Below are positions 62,301 through 64,000 of a DNA stretch of 64,000 bases, in pieces. Source of the stretch: Patiria pectinifera (lineage: Eukaryota; Echinodermata; Asteroidea; Valvatida; Asterinidae). The DNA lies in the NCBI GenBank assembly GCA_029964075.1, contig CM057140.1, positions 9,814,643 to 9,878,642 on the forward strand, read 5' to 3'. The translations under genes and the position numbers were made by a program. How positions within the stretch are numbered: the stretch's first letter is position 1; the number at the start of each line of letters is the position of its first letter. The notes beneath the pieces are model-generated. The model did no database searches. It saw nothing but the letters and a program-made list of their open reading frames with translations, and had not been told where the DNA came from.

Positions 62301-62981
62301 GCAAGATCCATCAGGCCAAAAGTCTCAAGGCCAAACTGCCTCAGGAGTCTGTGGTCCCCGAATGCAGCAGGATACAACTGTGGCATTGTTCAATGGGATT
62401 AGCTCTCATTGTTTCCAGAACATTTCGTTTATGCACTGGTGTTGGTAGCTGAATGCATCAAAGTGCACCAGACTTTTCCACCTGATGCACTGTGTTGCGT
62501 CTGGCAGGGTTAGGGTTAAAATAGTTTGAAACTGTTACCACCTTTTGGTAATACACTCTTTCTGCTGTTTTGTTAGTGCTTCTATTTTTCTTTTTGATTT
62601 AGTGTGAACAAATCCTCCTTTGATGCAAGATTCTAACTTTGAAATTAGCTAAAAATTTTGTATTATTGGTCTGTTAGAATATCCAAATATCCTTTCCGTC
62701 CAGTTTTCTCACATTTTCGCCTTGAAACCCTCACCAGGTCTCGAAGTACCCCCGTCGGTAGCTATGGCAACCTCAGCATCTCCTCAGCGATGAGTTTCGG
62801 CAGCGGTCCGCCCGGCTCTCTCCCCTCCATGAACAGCTCCCCAGCCCACCTCCTGTCCTCCCAGGAAGCTCTGGATGAGACCGATGACCTGAGACAGTTT
62901 GAGAGGTCGGTGTCGCTGGAGATGTCTTGGGACGGGGTCGGGGAGTTCTCCCTGACTCATCTGACACTGCCTATGCTTAAG
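56191..62981 (+). CDS. AZUL-domain HECT ubiquitin ligase, N-terminal part
   Basis: Six exons, 56191-56306, 57646-57762, 58532-58740, 59603-59666, 60791-61366 and 62738-62981, all phase-compatible, give 442 residues with the rest beyond the window. The AZUL zinc domain spans about 114-175, with the diagnostic [19 protein letters not shown] followed by AAIISIRL and LC; predicted zinc ligands are C133, C138, C143 and C173. AZUL is typical of UBE3A-type HECT E3 ligases, which transfer ubiquitin to substrates, and in UBE3A it docks to the proteasome subunit PSMD4/Rpn10. Around it are Ser-rich segments (40-110) and a long basic, Ser/Pro-rich region (190-430). UBE3A has AZUL at its extreme N-terminus, so this may be a HECTD2-like or divergent UBE3A relative. 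No HECT domain is visible here. Confidence 0.82.
57120..57377. mobile_element. MITE with about 40-bp TIRs in AZUL gene intron 1
   Basis: ATATGTGATGCGATCAGGCT at the left and its near inverse at the right, including GAGTCGTTTGTCG/CGACAAACGACTC. 258 bp. Confidence 0.85.
57646..57762 (+). CDS. AZUL gene exon 2
   Basis: Encodes [19 protein letters not shown] through [10 protein letters not shown]. Ser-rich, probably disordered. Acceptor TACAG, donor GTAATG. Confidence 0.8.
57854..57946. repeat. Long palindrome in AZUL gene intron 2
   Basis: GTGTGCATTGACCAATCAGG pairs with the inverse ending 57946, and the centre AGGTGACCAGGTCACCT is itself palindromic. About 93 bp, 92 bases after exon 2. Confidence 0.85.
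58115..58455 (+). mobile_element. TTAA MITE family B, copy 4
   Basis: TACCCTCGTGCTGTCTGAAC, then CAGTCACAGACAGTCAAAA, GGCTAGTCACCAACAGTC, GGCACAGCTGGCTTATCAAT and GACTGCTGGGATGGCTTTGT, as in copy 3. The TTAA edges are lost. It ends about 75 bases before exon 3. Confidence 0.85.
58532..58740 (+). CDS. AZUL gene exon 3 (first three zinc ligands)
   Basis: Encodes [19 protein letters not shown], then [20 protein letters not shown] and three zinc Cys. This exon makes the family assignment. Confidence 0.92.
58885..59258. mobile_element. Foldback MITE in AZUL gene intron 3
   Basis: ACAATTCGGGCCATTCACAA at the left and its inverse at the right, matching over about 55 bases (ATGCAGTGC, CACCAAGAGTTTG), with a second inner pair GTCGACAAAA/TTTTGTCGAC. 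374 bp. Confidence 0.85.
59603..59666 (+). CDS. AZUL gene exon 4
   Basis: Encodes [20 protein letters not shown], aligned with the second AZUL helix. Acceptor TTCAG, donor GTAACT. Confidence 0.88.
60100..60320 (-). mobile_element. tRNA-derived SINE, first of an inverted pair
   Basis: The minus strand has GCTCGGTGGTCGAGTGGTAA (A box), TCTGCACTAGAAAGCAGGAG and GTGGGTTCAAGTCCCACCC (B box, perfect stem), then a body ending in AACCTAATATTGATTTACAT and CATCTTATGAATA. Confidence 0.85.
60398..60671 (+). mobile_element. tRNA-derived SINE, second of an inverted pair
   Basis: 60489-60671 repeats the tRNA-like head and body of the first copy in opposite orientation. 60398-60453 repeats its tail (ACAAAACCTCATATTGATTT). 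The B box here has decayed to GTGGGTTTGAGCTTCATCC. The pair ends 120 bases before exon 5. Confidence 0.8.
60791..61366 (+). CDS. AZUL gene exon 5
   Basis: Begins [15 protein letters not shown], supplying the fourth zinc Cys. Then comes [15 protein letters not shown] and a long Pro/Ser/Lys-rich tail with acidic patches, ending FLIHHS. The 191 whole codons form the longest exon in the window. Confidence 0.9.
62208..62519. mobile_element. TTAA-flanked MITE in AZUL gene intron 5
   Basis: Starts TTAACCCTAAACCCTCCAGG and ends CTGGCAGGGTTAGGGTTAA. CCCT/AGGG termini in TTAA, 312 bp. Internal AAACCCTGCCA also pairs with TGGCAGGGTT. Confidence 0.75.
62738..62981 (+). CDS. AZUL gene exon 6 (last in window)
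   Basis: Encodes [20 protein letters not shown], a Ser/Pro/Gly segment, [16 protein letters not shown] and [10 protein letters not shown]. Phase 0 donor GTATGG points to more exons beyond 64000. Confidence 0.85.
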
Positions 62982-64000
62982 GTATGGTGTGCGCATTGTC
63001 ACCAAAGAGCTGTATTGAATTACTAGAGAGTCAACTCACTGTACACAATGTCATGTGCTCGGTGCATCTATGCTTGTCCACAAAGGGATGAAATGCTCAT
63101 GTTATCTGCATATCTACGTTTATCTGCATATCTGCTTTTGTACTCGAAATCCATGCGTAAACAGCCTCCACTCCATGGGCGTGTTCCTTCCTTGAAAACT
63201 GCATGCACTGTATGCGCTCGCATGTTATCGCCTGCATGTGTTGTCACAAACAAACATATTTTTTTAAACTGCGCGATGTGTGTAGGGTATGGATTACGGA
63301 AGCCTCGTTTTTAGCCTCAGAAAACCTGTATCTTGTGTTATAAAGGGACGACAGAGGTACGTACATTTAATATAAATCCTTGCTAAATAACGCAACGTCG
63401 AAATCTCTTGTTTGAAGGGACTGATTTTACAACAAAAAAAAACAATTTCAAAATGTTAAGCACGGCGTAGCGCCTTAGATACATCGACTGGGGTCCTAAT
63501 TTAAATGTGCCACTATTTGGCACATCTAAATCACACAATTCCAGGGGTTAAGATCGCGCAAGGAATGATGGGAACCAACATGGCACAGCAAGATCGTACC
63601 CATGGAAACGAGGTTGATGCGTAAATAAAGCCGAAATGCCCTAAATGGAAACATACATTTGATTAACCCGCCTATGCAAACATACATTCTATGCCAAGTT
63701 GTCCTTTCAGTCAAAATCAATCGAGTGACTGTTTTCAACATGTAAGAGCTTCCAGCCTACATAGAGCAGGATTGGCTGGCTGTGACTGTTTGTGTATTAA
63801 ACTTGGTGCAGCTGTGCTTTGACTGTACGGGATTGATAAGCCAGCTGTGCCTACCACTTGCCTGTTTGTGTCTGTTGACTGAATTTGACTAGTCACTGTG
63901 TTTGCGTGAAATAGGATCTGACTGTTGGTGACTAGCCTGTGTAAAAGGCATGACAGGATTGATTTTTTGACTCTCTGTGACTGTTCAGATAGCTGGAGGG
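62982..64000. other. AZUL gene intron 6 (partial)
   Basis: No exon recognised. It contains an inverted copy of TTAA MITE B at its end and repeated TATCTGCATATCTGC words near 63105. Confidence 0.6.
63664..64000 (-). mobile_element. TTAA MITE family B, copy 5, cut by window end
   Basis: Minus orientation. The edge TTAACCCGCCTATGC corresponds to the family right end. CAGCCAATCCTGCTC, GCACAGCTGGCTTATCAATC, GTCACCAACAGTCAGATCC and CAGTCACAGAGAGTCAAAAA follow on the minus strand. The window stops at the CCCTCCAGC left end, just where TTAA would be expected. Confidence 0.88.

Overview
The window looks like nuclear DNA of an intron-rich invertebrate animal, most likely a deuterostome and perhaps an echinoderm. 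The genes are split into short exons with GT-AG introns. Their encoded proteins are close to vertebrate EIF2S3 and ZC4H2, several tRNA-derived SINE families are present, and the introns are full of short inverted-repeat elements. The deuterostome or echinoderm placement is inference, since no marker gene fixes the species.

Layout: (1) 685-5347 (+), the last six exons of EIF2S3 (eIF2 gamma). (2) 11966-22639 (-), an apparently complete SLC22-type organic ion transporter, convergent with EIF2S3. (3) 22640-30722, a gene-poor interval with a duplicated repeat block at about 24.8-29.7 kb. (4) 30723-46497 (+), a complete five-exon ZC4H2 orthologue, divergent from SLC22. (5) 46498-51598, a run of adjacent MITEs, a pogo-like element and a 152/153-bp satellite. 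(6) 51599-52858 (+), a two-exon secreted C-type lectin with EPN and WND motifs. (7) 56191-62981 (+), the first six coding exons of an AZUL-domain protein, probably the N-terminus of a UBE3A/HECTD2-like HECT ubiquitin ligase that continues past the window end.

I joined exons by hand from splice sites and reading phase. Every junction keeps frame except the last SLC22 junction. The genes do not form a pathway; they cover translation initiation, membrane transport, a neuronal zinc-finger adaptor, innate lectin recognition and ubiquitination.

I found no convincing new multi-gene system. The distinctive content is the non-autonomous mobile DNA: at least two TTAA-flanked MITE families with several copies each, TA-flanked MITEs inserted edge to edge, long foldbacks inside introns, paired inverted SINEs, and a tandem duplication that copied part of an SLC22 exon with its splice acceptor.
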